The notes below the pieces were generated by a model. The model worked only from the letters and a program-made list of their open reading frames with translations, searched no databases and had not been told where the DNA came from. A stretch of 64,000 nucleotides of DNA from Urophycis tenuis (lineage: Eukaryota > Chordata > Actinopteri > Gadiformes > Phycidae). Both the position numbers and the translations under genes were made by a program. Each line of letters opens with the position of its first letter. Position 1 is the stretch's first letter. Where the stretch lies: the NCBI GenBank assembly GCA_036785325.1, contig JAXIVH010000019.1:907100-971099 (forward strand). Direction: 5' to 3'. Below are positions 11,609 through 21,655 of the stretch, in pieces.

Positions 11609-12690
11609 TGTTGTTATGGTTATACCGACAGCTATAAACAACCGGAAGTATTGATTCCCCACTTCACGTTCCGGAAGCAGGAAGTGTGACATAGGCCTAT
11701 TGCCTTTGCTCAATGATCCCAGAAGTTCGTCATCACCTCTAAACGCTAAACCTCTCACACTCAAGAATTTGATGACAGTCACAACACGCCGCAAAACCTC
11801 TCTCCAATATTTTGCCACATCATCTCTCTGTTGCCTGAGTACGGCATCCACTGTGCCCACATTCCTTGTTCTCCTTAAAAAGGCTAACAAACTTTCACGA
11901 TGGCTTGCACTCGTTTCATGAGCCGAAACTCGCTCAGGATGTTTCCAGTCAGAATATTCAGATGTAAAAGCATTTTGCTGCAAGGAGAGCAATTTGCATG
12001 CAAAGCAATAAACCATGCCTGTTGAAGGCGAGTAAATTAACCAATCTCTAGACAACAACTGCTTGTTTCGGAGGTGGCATTGCAAAAGATCATTTGTAAG
12101 AAATCACTTTTTCTTACCAGTGTCGTCCCGTGCAGATGCTGGGTATTTAGCTGCCCGATTGTGAAAGGCGGCGTAACCTTTAGCAATATACAGTTCTCTC
12201 TTTAGTTCAGTTAGACCTCCCCATAGTGCAGGATCAGTTGAGATGGAAAAATGTTCTACTGGCTTCGGCTGCGCACCTGGATTGACATCTCTAACGTCCT
12301 CGTCTTTCCCCGAGTCTTCCTCGTTGCCATCTTCTTGAAGTGCACTCTCATGTACCTGGCTGGAAGTGCCTTCGAACATGTCATCTTTCTCTTCCGTGTC
12401 TTCCTCGCTCCTATCTCCCTAAACATTAAGAAGAGTATCTTCTTCTTCTTCTAATGCTCTGGTGGTCATCTACCCCACTAGCGCTAGCAGTACCCCCTCC
12501 GTTACCGTCTCCACTGGCTTCGGCGCTGCTAGTGACAGCAATTTGTCCCGACGTTGTTCTCACAAAAAACTTTCAATCACTGGGACATTTTGAAGAGTGG
12601 CAAGACGTCTCGAGTCTTTCACTTTGTTCAACTTCCTTTTTTTAGAACCACTCATTCGATGTCTGTCCATTTTCACTACTTTTTCTGTTG

Positions 12691-13900
12691 ATATTAGTTA
12701 GTTAGTTAGTTAGTTTATTTGTCCCCTTGGGGAAATTCTTTTCCACAGTTCATTTTACACATACATTGCTCGCAGAGGCACATCGGATACACAGTGAAGC
12801 ACATAAAGTACGTGCACAGCACATAAAATACATACATACGTACACAAACTGGGGACATAGAGACATATAGTACATACATACACTGGAGACATCAGGACTT
12901 TTTCTACACATGACATTATGACATCCATTTATCAGCTACGCATGGGAGCGGCGGTATATGGGAGACATGCATTTAATTTTGTTTATCTGTTCGGGTTTAC
13001 TTTATTAATTGCTTGTATGGCTGAGGGGATTAGGCTTCTGCTGAAGCGGGCCTTTTTGCACCTTATTGTGCAGTACCTCCTGCCGGAGGGTAGGAGTGAG
13101 AAGAAGCGGTTGAGTGGATGAGTAGAGTCCTGGGATATTGCATGAGCGATGCGTGTGACAGCTTTGTTGTTAAGTTCCTCCAGTTTTGGGGTGTGCAGTC
13201 CTATTATTTTGGTGGCAGTGTTTGTTATTTTGATGAGTTTATTGCGTTTTTTTACAGTGAGTATATTGAAAAAACATGTGGAACAGTATAGTAGAGCTGA
13301 TTGGATAATGCTGGTGTACAGTAGTAGGAGTAAATGGGGGGCAACACAAAGTCCTTTTAATTTGCGCACTGCAGAGAGTCTCTGGTGTCCTTTTTTATGG
13401 ATGTCTGTTGTGTGGTGATCAAAAGTGAGTTTATTGTCGATTGTGAGTCCAAGGTATTTGAAATGGTCAACAGTCTCTACTGTTTCGTTGTTAATGGTGA
13501 TGGGGTGGTGGGGTTGAGGGGGGCCAAAAACCATTTCTTTTGTTTTACTGACGTTGAGTTTGAGATGGTTATTTGAGCACCACTGGGTGAAGTGGTAGAC
13601 AGTGTTGAGGTATTCCTGGTTTGATTGGTTGTCTGTGAGGAGGCCCAGAATGGCTGTGTCATCTGCATACTTGAAGCATATGGTGTTTGGTGATGGGCTG
13701 GTACAGTCATTTGTGTATAGGGTGTATAGGAAAGGGCTTAGGACACAACCTTGCGGGGCTCCTGTGTTGGAGGTCAGTGCTGGTGTGGTTGTAGAGCTTA
13801 CCCGAACTGTCTGTTGTCTCTTGGTGAGGAAGTTGTGGAGGAGATGGATGGAGGAGATTGGGCATACATATATTTTGATGGACTTTGATATTAGTACACC
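12691..13900 (-). pseudogene. CR1/L2-type (Rex1-like) LINE, reverse transcriptase and 3' end
   Basis: The minus-strand frame 13900-12983 encodes the palm and thumb of a non-LTR reverse transcriptase: GAPQGCVLSPFLYTLYTND, KYADDTAILG (the YADD box), NHLKLNVSKTKEMVFG and a C-terminus HPLNRFFSLLPSGRRY typical of CR1/L2-type LINEs. The 3' UTR runs to 12691 and ends in CCCCAAGGGGACAAATAAA plus (CTAA)n. The upstream part is on the other side of a younger Rex3 insertion (17285-17379). The protein goes from endonuclease-like sequence straight into the RT domain, so an internal deletion also occurred. Confidence 0.75.
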
Positions 13901-13911
13901 ATCTGTCGTTG

Positions 13912-16900
13912 CCCCTCCATGAGCTGCCACCTTAACGTGGTGGAGGGGTTTGCATGTCCCAATGACCCTGGGGGCTATATTGTCGGGGGCTTCATGCCCC
14001 TGGTAGGGTCACCCAAGGCAAACAGGTCCTAGGCGAGGGTCCAGACGAAGAGTGGCTCAAAGACCCCAATGAAGAAAAATAACTTTGGCACGGAGTTTCC
14101 CTTGCCCGGATGTGGGTCACCGGGGCCCCCCCCTGGAGCTAGGCCTGGGGGAAGGGCCCGTTGGCGAGCGCCTGGTGGCCGGGTCTACGCCCGCGGGGCC
14201 CGGTCGGGCACAGCCCGAAGGAACGACGCGGGACCCTCTTCCCATGGGTTCACCACCCGTGGGAGGGGCCAAAGGGGTCGGGTGCGATGTGAGCTGGGCG
14301 GCAGCAGGAGGCGGGGACCTGGGCGGTCCGACCCTCAGCTGCAGAAGCTAGCTCTGGGGACGTGGAATGTCACCTCTCTGGCGGGGAAGGAGCCGGAGCT
14401 GGTGTGCGAGGCTGAGAGGTACCGGCTGGACATAGTCGGGCTCACCTCGACACACAGTTTGGGCTCCGGAACCAGCGTCCTTGAGAGGGGTTGGACTCTT
14501 TTCCACTCTGGAGTTGCCCCTGGGGAGAGGCGCCGAGCGGGGGTGGGAATGCTTATTTCCCCCCGGCTCGGCGCCTGTACGTTGGGGTTCACCCCGGTGG
14601 ACGAGAGGGTAGCCTCCCTCCGCCTTCAGGTGGGGGGACGGGTCCTGACTGTCGTTTGTGCTTATGCACCGAACGGCAGTTCGGAGTACCCACCCTTTCT
14701 GGAGTCCTTGGAGGGGGTGTTAGAAAGCGCCCCATCTGGGGACTCCCTTGTTCTGCTGGGGGACTTCAACGCCCATGTGGGCAATGACAGTGAGACCTGG
14801 AGGGGCGTGATTGGGAGGAACGGTCCCCCTGATCTGAACCCGAGTGGTGTTTTGTTGTTGGACTTCTGTGCTCGTCATGGATTGTCCATAACGAACACCA
14901 TGTTCAAGCATAAGGGTGTCCACATGTGCACTTGGCACCAGGACACCCTAGGCCGCAGTTCGATGATCGACTTTGTAGTTGTATCATCGGACTTGCGGCC
15001 GCATGTCTTGGACACTCGGGTGAAGAGAGGGGCGGAGCTGTCAACTGATCACCACCTGGTGGCGAGTTGGCTCCGATGGCGGGGGAAGATGCCGGTCAGA
15101 CCTGGCAGACCCAAACGTTCTGTGAGGGTCTGCTGGGAACGTCTGGCTGAATCTCCTGTCAGAACGAGCTTCAACTCCCACCTCCGGGAGAGCTTCAACC
15201 ATGTCCCGGGGGAGGCGGGGGACATAGAGTCCGAGTGGACCTTGTTCCGTGCCTCCATTGTTGAAGCGGCCGACCGGAGCTGTGGCCGTAAGGTCGTCGG
15301 TGACTGTCGCGGCAGCAACCCCCGAACCCGCTGGTGGACCCCAGCGGTAAGGGATGCCGTCAAGCTGAAGAAGGAGTCCTACCGGGCCTTTTTGGCCCAT
15401 GGGACTCCTGAGGCAGCTGATGGGTACCGGCGGGCCAAGCGGGGCGCGGCGTCGGCGGTTGCGGAGGCAAAAACTCGGGTGTGGGAGGAGTTTGGTGAGG
15501 CCATGGAGAAGGACTTCCGAACGGCTTCGAGGAGGTTCTGGACCACCATCCGGCGTCTCAGGAGGGGGAAGCAGTGCTCTGTCAACACCGTGTATGGGAG
15601 AGACGGGGCGCTGCTGACCTCGACTCGGGACGTTGTGAATCGGTGGGGGGAATACTTCGAAGACCTCCTCAATCCCACCAACACGCCTTCCACTGAGGAA
15701 GCAGGGTCTGGGGACTCGGGGGGGGACTCTCCTATCTCCGGGGCTGAGATCGCCGAGGTGGTTAAAAAGCTCCTCGGTGGCAAGGCCCCGGGGGTGGACG
15801 AGATCCACCCCGAGTTCCTAAAGGCCCTGGATGCTGTGGGGCTGTCTTGGTTGACACGTCTCTGCAGCATCGCGTGGACATCGGGGGCAGTGCCTCTGGA
15901 TTGGCAGACCGGGGTTGTGGTTCCCCTCTTCAAAAAGGGGGACCGGAGGGTGCGCTCCAACTACAGGGGGATCACACTCCTCAGCCTCCCCGGTAAGGTC
16001 TATTCGGGGGTCCTGGAGAGGAGGGTCCGTAGGATAGTCGAACCTCGGATTCAGGAGGAGCAATGTGGTTTTCGTTCCGGCCGTGGAACTGTGGACCAGC
16101 TCTATACCCTTGGCGCGGTACTCGAGGGTGCATGGGAGTTCGCCCAACCAGTCTACATGTGCTTTGTGGACTTGGAGAAGGCGTTCGACCGTGTCCCTCG
16201 GGGAGCCCTGTGGGGGGTGCTCCGGGAGTATGGGGTACCGGGCCCGCTGTTACGGGCCATCGGGTCCCTGTACTCCCGGTGCCAGAGCTTGGTCCGCATT
16301 GCCGGCAGTAAGTCGAGCCTGTTTCCGGTGGGGGTTGGCCTCCGCCAGGGCTGTCCTTTGTCACCGATTCTGTTCACAACTTTTATGGACAGAATTTCTA
16401 GGCGCAGCCAGGGCGTTGAGGGGTTACGGTTCGGTGGCCTCAGGATTGCGTCACTGCTTTTCGCAGATGATCTTGTCCTGTGGGCTTCATCGGGCCGTGA
16501 CCTTCAGTTCTCACTGGAGCGGTTCGCAGCCGAATGTGAAGCGGCTGGGATGAGGATCAGCACCTCCAAATCCGAGGCCATGGTTCTCGGCCGAAAAAGG
16601 GTGGAGTGCACTCTCCGGGTCGGGGAGGAGATTCTGCCTCAAGTGGAGGAGTTCAAGTATCTCGGGGTCTTGTTCACGAGTGAGGGGAGGATGGAGCGGG
16701 AGATTGACCGACGGATCGGTGCGGCGTCGGCAGTGATGCGGGCCCTGCACCGGTCCGTCATGGTGAAGAAGGAGCTGAGCCGAAAGGCGAAGCTCTCGAT
16801 TTACCGGTCAATCTACGTTCCTACCCTCACCTATGGTCACGAGCTGTGGGTAGTGACCGAAAGAACGAGATCGCGAATACAAGCGGCCGAAATGAGTTTC

Positions 16901-17273
16901 CTCCGCAGGGTGTCCGGGCTCTCCCTTAGAGATAGGGTGAGAAGCTCGGTCATCCGGGAGGGGCTCAGAGTAGAACCGCTGCTCCTCCGCATCGAGAGGA
17001 GCCAGTTGCGGTGGCTCGGGCATCTAGTGAGGATGCCCCCTGGACGCCTCCCTGGGGAGGTGTTCCGGGCACGTCCCTCCGGGAGGAGGCCCCGGGGAAG
17101 ACCCAGGACACGCTGGAGGGACTATGTCTCTCAGCTGGCCTGGGAACGCCTCGGGATCCCCCCGGAAGAGCTGGACGAAGTGGCTGGGGAGAGGGAAGTC
17201 TGGGCTTCCCTCCTCAGGCTGCTGCCCCCGCGACCCGACCCCGGATAAGCGGCAGAAATGGATGGATGGATGG
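13912..17273 (+). mobile_element. Full-length Rex3 (RTE-clade) LINE with 11-bp TSD
   Basis: It starts with a hairpin-forming 5' end (CCCCTCCA ... TGGAGGGG within 13912-13947) and ends in (GATG)n-type repeats at 17257-17273. It is bordered by ATCTGTCGTTG at 13901-13911 and again at 17274-17284. The GATG tail is the known 3' signature of Rex3. The element splits an older LINE of opposite orientation. Most genomic Rex3 copies are 5'-truncated, so a complete copy is notable. Confidence 0.85.
14069..17248 (+). CDS. Rex3 endonuclease-reverse transcriptase polyprotein (1059 aa, open)
   Basis: One uninterrupted frame. Residues 1-90 are a low-complexity GPR-rich N-terminus. Residues ~92-330 are an apurinic-type endonuclease (GTWNVTSL, GLTSTHSLG, VLLGDFNAHVGND, SMIDFVVVSSD, STDHHLV). 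A linker follows. Residues ~560-880 are the reverse transcriptase (GGKAPGVDEI, PLFKKGD, SNYRGITLL, CFVDLEKAFDRVPR, GLRQGCPLSPILF, LLFADDLVLW). The C-terminus ends in PRPDPG. The RTE clade uses target-primed reverse transcription and its 3' tail to insert. No frameshift or stop was found, so the copy looks young and potentially active. The N-terminal start is the first ATG of the frame; initiation could be further in. Confidence 0.9.
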   Translation: MKKNNFGTEFPLPGCGSPGPPPGARPGGRARWRAPGGRVYARGARSGTARRNDAGPSSHGFTTRGRGQRGRVRCELGGSRRRGPGRSDPQLQKLALGTWNVTSLAGKEPELVCEAERYRLDIVGLTSTHSLGSGTSVLERGWTLFHSGVAPGERRRAGVGMLISPRLGACTLGFTPVDERVASLRLQVGGRVLTVVCAYAPNGSSEYPPFLESLEGVLESAPSGDSLVLLGDFNAHVGNDSETWRGVIGRNGPPDLNPSGVLLLDFCARHGLSITNTMFKHKGVHMCTWHQDTLGRSSMIDFVVVSSDLRPHVLDTRVKRGAELSTDHHLVASWLRWRGKMPVRPGRPKRSVRVCWERLAESPVRTSFNSHLRESFNHVPGEAGDIESEWTLFRASIVEAADRSCGRKVVGDCRGSNPRTRWWTPAVRDAVKLKKESYRAFLAHGTPEAADGYRRAKRGAASAVAEAKTRVWEEFGEAMEKDFRTASRRFWTTIRRLRRGKQCSVNTVYGRDGALLTSTRDVVNRWGEYFEDLLNPTNTPSTEEAGSGDSGGDSPISGAEIAEVVKKLLGGKAPGVDEIHPEFLKALDAVGLSWLTRLCSIAWTSGAVPLDWQTGVVVPLFKKGDRRVRSNYRGITLLSLPGKVYSGVLERRVRRIVEPRIQEEQCGFRSGRGTVDQLYTLGAVLEGAWEFAQPVYMCFVDLEKAFDRVPRGALWGVLREYGVPGPLLRAIGSLYSRCQSLVRIAGSKSSLFPVGVGLRQGCPLSPILFTTFMDRISRRSQGVEGLRFGGLRIASLLFADDLVLWASSGRDLQFSLERFAAECEAAGMRISTSKSEAMVLGRKRVECTLRVGEEILPQVEEFKYLGVLFTSEGRMEREIDRRIGAASAVMRALHRSVMVKKELSRKAKLSIYRSIYVPTLTYGHELWVVTERTRSRIQAAEMSFLRRVSGLSLRDRVRSSVIREGLRVEPLLLRIERSQLRWLGHLVRMPPGRLPGEVFRARPSGRRPRGRPRTRWRDYVSQLAWERLGIPPEELDEVAGEREVWASLLRLLPPRPDPG

Positions 17274-17284
17274 ATCTGTCGTTG

Positions 17285-17379
17285 ATGTAAAAACATACGC
17301 CGGTAGTCAGTAGTGTTTGCGCATTCTTTTGGACTGACTCAACTCGGACGGATTTGGGGGGGGGGGGATGAGTGGTCAT
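17285..17379 (-). pseudogene. 5' remnant of the LINE split by Rex3 (endonuclease piece)
   Basis: The minus frame reads SVRVESVQKNAQTLLTTGVC followed by FYINDR, resembling the G-V-C-F-Y-I-N stretch of LINE apurinic endonucleases. It abuts the right target duplication of Rex3 and faces the RT part at 12691-13900, so both derive from one LINE. It ends upstream in a G9 run. Confidence 0.55.
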
Positions 17380-17409
17380 GTAATCTTGATTTGTTTATCA
17401 TCATCATTA

Positions 17410-19643
17410 GGGACCGAGCCTGTGAAACAGGACGAGGTCCCTTTTGAAATTGGTCCGTTTATTATTATTTCGGGGATCTTTGAAGTTGATTTTCACTGTC
17501 TGAACATATACGAAAACTCAATTTTTTTTGGCAAAGTTATCAGACCTGGTGAAAAATTATATATTCTATGCAACACGTTAATGTCTCACCTATAGGTGGC
17601 GCTATTTAAAAAAAAAAACGTAATGCTAATAACTCCTGCATACTTTGTCGCACACTCAAAAACTTTATATCCACATATGCGGGCAATCATGCTGCATCTC
17701 CTGATGTAGGCCACGCCCATTTGCGCCATAACTTTTTTTTGGCTAAAACGCAAAAACGCAAAAAAGTGCGTAGTAGACATCTATTCCATGTGGCTTTCAC
17801 CGATTTGAACGAAACTCCACATGTAGCATCTACATTCTGTATAATGAAAAAAAGTAATTGGAAGTTTATTGAAATTCCCGAAGATAAGCGTGTTATAGTG
17901 CTTTATAAATTTGTTTAGATGTGTACATTTTACGTAAAAAAAGTAAGTGGACCATTTCTCCACATTGCTATGTCTGTTCAACACCAAACTTCGAGCCCAA
18001 CTTCCGTGTACCTCCTTGATGCATCACACAAAATTTGTCGTCATTGCCACCAGGTGGCGCTCTTTAAAATCAAGAAGTTTATATCTCAACATTGGTAATG
18101 GATATTTAAATTAAACTTGGTAGGCTGCTAGCCCATGGTGCCCTGAGGAGTGGTTCAAAAGGGGGAAAAAATTCTGCCAGTGGATGGCGCTCTAAAAGCA
18201 GCGTAAATCACTGTGCAAACACCATAATAGTTATGAATATGAAATTCACAGGACACATGTATACCTCTGCCAAAACCTCACATACCAAAAATCGTGCTTG
18301 TCGTGGTAATAGCGCCCCCTACAGGCTTTAAAAACGACAGCCCCGACACCACGTTTCACTTACATGTATGAAACTCGGTAGGCCCGTTAAACAGGCCCAG
18401 ACCTACAAAAAAGCCTCTTGGAACCATACCCGTTAACCCACCGGAAGTCAGATATTTGCCTTCAAAGTTGCGAAATTTTGCGATTTTCGCATCCTATTTG
18501 AACGAACTCCTCTCAGGGGATTAGTCCGTTGGGCTTCAAATTGTTTGTGTAGGTTCAGAACGTGGAACTTGAGAAAATTTTGGGACTATTTGGGACTCTA
18601 CCTCAAAGGGCGTGGCCACGGCGTTCCGTCAAAATCGGCCATAATCAATTTTTTGGCTTTTTCCGAGACACCGACTTTAACCGATATGTTTGAAACTCGG
18701 TATCGATGTTAACCTGGCCTAGCCCTACAAAAAAGCCTCTTGGACCCATACCAAAAAACCCACCGGAAGTCAGATATATCCCTTTTAATTTTTGCCATTT
18801 TTCGATTTTCGCGTCCTATTTGAACGAACTCCTCCCAGGGGATTTGTCGCTTGGGCTCCAAATTTTTTTGGTAGATTCAGAAGATGCTTCTTACCAAAAG
18901 TTGTGCTATTTGCGACCCTACCTCAAAGGGCGTGGTCATGCCGTGCCGTCAAAGTCGGTCATATTCGATCATTAGGGTTAGGGTTAGGGTTTTTATTCAC
19001 TGTGCAAACACCGTAATAGTTATGAATATGAAATTCACAGGACACATGTATACCTCTGCCACCACCTCACACCTCGCATCCTATTTGAACAAACTCCTCC
19101 CAGGGGATTTGTCGCTTGGTCTCCAAATTTTTAGGGTAGATTCAGAAGATGGTTCTTACCAAAAGTTGTGCTTTTTGGGGCTCTACGTCGAAGGGCGTGG
19201 CCATGGCGTGCCGTCAAAGTCGGCCATATTCAATTATTTCGTCTTTTATACCCATGTTTGTGAACAAACTCCTCCCAAGGGATTTATCCGTTCTGCTTCA
19301 AAATTGGTCAGTACAACTGAAACGTGATTCTGAACTTAAGTTGTGCTATTTACGGCTCTACCTCGAAGGGCGTGGCCAGGGTGTGCCGTCAAAGTCGGCC
19401 ATACCGCACAGTGCGTGGACAGCCACAAACGAGAACCTGTCACGCCATCCTTGTGCAAACGACAACCTATCACCACACCATCCACGTGAACGATGACCTG
19501 TCGCGACACCATCAACGTGAACGACGACCTGTCACGACTTCATCCACGTGAACGACGAACTGTCACGACGCCATCCACGTGCCGACGAGTCATTTTTACG
19601 GCGAGGTCCCCCCAAATGTCCCGCGGGACATTAACCCAATTTA
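17410..19643 (+). repeat. Unidentified modular non-coding repeat element
   Basis: AT-rich, non-coding DNA that starts with a stem-loop (GGGACC ... GGTCCC, 17410-17441) and ends near GGCGAGGTCCCCCC (19600-19613) before (ATCT)n. Internally it is made of recurring modules. A core running from GAACGAACTCCTCCCAGGGG to GCCGTCAAAGTCGG occurs four times (about 18500-18650, 18812-18965, 19086-19232, 19261-19402). A stretch with CAAACACCATAATAGTTATG occurs at about 18213 and 19005, and one with CTACAAAAAAGCCTCTTGG at 18411 and 18724. Phrases such as CTATAGGTGGCGCTATTT recur loosely. I do not recognise the family. Confidence 0.6.
18972..18989 (+). repeat. Three interstitial TTAGGG units
   Basis: TTAGGG occurs three times in tandem at the boundary between two modules of the repeat block, immediately before the second copy of the CAAACACC stretch. 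Such a short run is compatible with chance or with a repair footprint. Confidence 0.8.
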
Positions 19644-19644
19644 G

Positions 19645-19681
<37 letters not shown>
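19436..19681 (+). repeat. Degenerate ~29-bp tandem repeat and (ATCT)n microsatellite
   Basis: Units of the form CATCCACGTGAACGACGACC-TGTCACGAC repeat about five times at 19436-19590, with variants. The block closes with (ATCT)9 at 19644-19681. Both are non-coding and probably part of the 3' end of the adjacent repeat element. Confidence 0.7.
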
Positions 19682-19682
<1 letters not shown>

Positions 19683-20237
19683 ATTATTATTTTTATGACA
19701 GTCTTCATAACGAGTAATGTATGGCCTTTTAACAATTTCAAGTGAATAATATAACAATATATGAAAAATATTTTTAAAGCTTGTGTCATGTGGGGCCCCC
19801 CCACTGGTTGGGGCCCCTAGGCACTGGCCCAACGGCCTGGATAATCCGGCCATGCGCGCATGGGGTAGTCAGTAGTGTTGGGAAGACCAGGGGCCTCATG
19901 TACGAACGTTGCGTACGCACAAAAAAATTGTGTACGTTCATTCTCACGGCAAAGTGCAGGGGCCTCATGTACTAACAATTGCGTGGATTTTCTACTGAAA
20001 CATGGCGTACGCACAAAGCCAGAAACCGCCGCACGCACAAAAAAATTCAGATGTATCAATCTGAGCGTACGCCTGAACCCAAGCACATTTCCTTTGTACA
20101 TACCAAATCAACGTGGAATTGAGCGCACGTGCACGAGTATCAGACTTCTCCCTGTCCACGCCCCTATTCAATTATGTTAATCATATTTAAATGAGCCCTG
20201 CATCAGGGATTCCCCTCTGTACGATCATAGAAAGAGA

Positions 20238-20485
20238 ATGAGCACATCTAAAAAGCGAAAATTTACCGAGTGCGAACTGGAGACTCTCCTGACTGAGGTG
20301 GAGGCTCGGAGGGTGGTTTTATTAGGCAGTTTGTCCTCCGGGATTAACAGCAAGCGGAAGAGGAGTGAGTGGGACAGCGTGTGTGAGGCGGTCAACGCTG
20401 TGGGTTCAGAGAGCCGCACACACGCTGAACTTAAAAAGAAGTGGTCAGATATAAAAATGGAAGTGAAAAGGAGGACTGCTGCCCA
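20238..20485 (+). pseudogene. Harbinger Myb/SANT-like DNA-binding protein, 3' truncated
   Basis: The frame starts MSTSKKRKFTECELETLLTE and contains VEARRVVLLG, W-D-S-V-C-E-A-V-N-A-V and ELKKKWSDIKMEVKRRTAAH, the tri-helical Myb-like fold that recruits Harbinger transposase. After RTAAHR the reading frame continues into reverse-complemented transposase sequence, so the normal C-terminal half is missing. Confidence 0.75.
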
Positions 20486-21655
20486 CCGTCCCTTCATGAG
20501 ACCTATTGCCCTCTCAACGACTGACCGAGTGCGGGTATGGAGGTCATTGTACCTTCGCTCTCGGTCAGTCTGAGGGTTGGTCAGAGGGGTCATAAGCCAC
20601 GTCCTCAGTGGGTAGCCACGGTCGCCTGGGGTTAATTGAAAACAGGCAGTATAAGTAAACTGTATTTGTTGTTCCCATTTCTTAGTTTTATACACCACTT
20701 ACATGGATCACACACTATTGTTATAAATTAATGCCGAAGGGCGCCGGGGCAAAGGTGAGGCTGATAATGACATTTCACACTTTATACGCACGGGTTTATT
20801 AACATGCGTACTTTGCACACAGAGACAGGGGCTTGTACGAAAGATCCGAAGCTGTTGCTTAACCAGCGAATCAATCACACAAACAAGTAATGATGCTGTG
20901 AAGATAGGATAGTATTTGGGGACGTACACTCAATGCGCATCACGGGGATTAATATTAGCACAATTAAAAGAATACAATTACTCACCAAGAAGCCACCCAT
21001 CGCGCACAATGCCAGCCTGCAGTCTGTTCCCAACTATGCTGTTACTCAGAATATATGAGTCGTGCGTTGAACCAGGCCACCTCGCCACAATGTTGGTTAA
21101 TAACATTTGCGCATCACATATAATTTGTACATTTATTGAATGGAAATGTTTCCTGTTCACATATACAAATTCGTCATGTGATGGCGCTTTTATGGCAATG
21201 TGAGTGCAGTCGACAGCTCCGATTATATTAGGAAAACCGACTCTCGCTGCAAATTGCGCTTTAATGTTGACCTGTTCAGCTGCATTGTATGGGAATGTTA
21301 TATACCTGGCTGACAGGCGGATGAGTCCGGCCCACACGGCTGGCATGGCCCGGCTCAGGGTCGACTGGCATATACCCGATCGGTCGGCCAACTCTCTTTG
21401 AAACGCCCCGGTTGCCAGGAACCCCAAGGTACTAAGTACCTGTACGTGGACCGGCAGGGCATGGCTCCTTGCGGTGGCGCGCTCCAAGGCCGGCCGCAGC
21501 TCTGCACATAACTCAAGCAGGATTGCCCGAGGGAATCGAAAGCGGCTGATGAGCCAATTGTCGTCCATTTCGAGAGGATCGTTTCTGTCTCGAAAGACAC
21601 GCTCTCGCCTAATTGCGCCATTCGCAATGTCCTCTAATAGCGCTAACGCAGCCAT
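20486..21655 (-). pseudogene. HARBI1-like Harbinger transposase, C-terminally truncated
   Basis: Exon 1 (21655-20986) starts MAALALLEDIANGAIRRERV and has an HTH (DRSGICQSTLSRAMPAVW) and the first catalytic acidic residues in NIIGAVDCTHIAIKAP and WPGSTHDSYIL. The donor is GTGAGT. Exon 2 begins at 20625 after CCCCAG and reads GDRGYPLRTWLMTPL, NPQTDRERRYND and RTRSVVERAIGLMKGRW, which includes the third catalytic acidic residue. The usual ~50-residue C-terminus after GRW is replaced by Myb-gene antisense sequence. In family terms this is a DDE_Tnp_4 nuclease. It is probably inactive because of the deletion. Confidence 0.82.

Larger units (their letters stand above)
6933..11698. mobile_element. 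Complete ISL2EU-like DNA transposon, copy 2, 2-bp TSD
   Basis: Both ends carry the inverted terminus AGGCCTATGTCAC (start 6933; mirrored end 11698), flanked by the dinucleotide AT at 6931-6932 and 11699-11700. Removing the element with one AT restores the hAT reading frame across the site (coding ...SKGN then YLGLLEL), which confirms the boundaries to the base. Inside are two convergent genes: a SWIM-YqaJ nuclease gene (+) and a THAP-DDE transposase gene (-), 170 bp apart at their 3' ends. A transposase/YqaJ gene pair is the known hallmark of ISL2EU-type elements. Confidence 0.88.
4600..12653 (-). pseudogene. hAT transposase gene (TTF zinc finger/DUF4371/hAT dimerisation type), interrupted
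   Basis: Minus-strand pieces in order: an N-terminus MSGSKKRKLNKVKD near 12653; an acidic segment with ISTDPALWGGLTEL (12379-12104); a TTF-type zinc-finger part with RDWLIYSPSTGMVYCFACKLL (12085-11701); after a transposon insertion, YLGLLELIAEFDPFLKQH and a DUF4371-like segment with YFSIITDSTPEMSHTDQLTF and GQSYDNASNMSG (6930-6415); a helical region (6500-5853); and the hAT C-terminal dimerisation block with LPVTNAEGERSFSRLKRVKN (5850-5403). The last codons (VLTIELELVKELDFGDV) lie beyond a MITE and end at 4600. It resembles ZMYM1-like hAT proteins. Frameshifts near 12560, 12100, 6470 and 5852 make it inactive. The two DNA transposons inside it are younger. Confidence 0.8.

Noticed and set aside
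14085..17379. Many long frames overlapping Rex3 on both strands
   Set aside because: High GC removes stops; only the 14069-17248 frame carries endonuclease and RT motifs.
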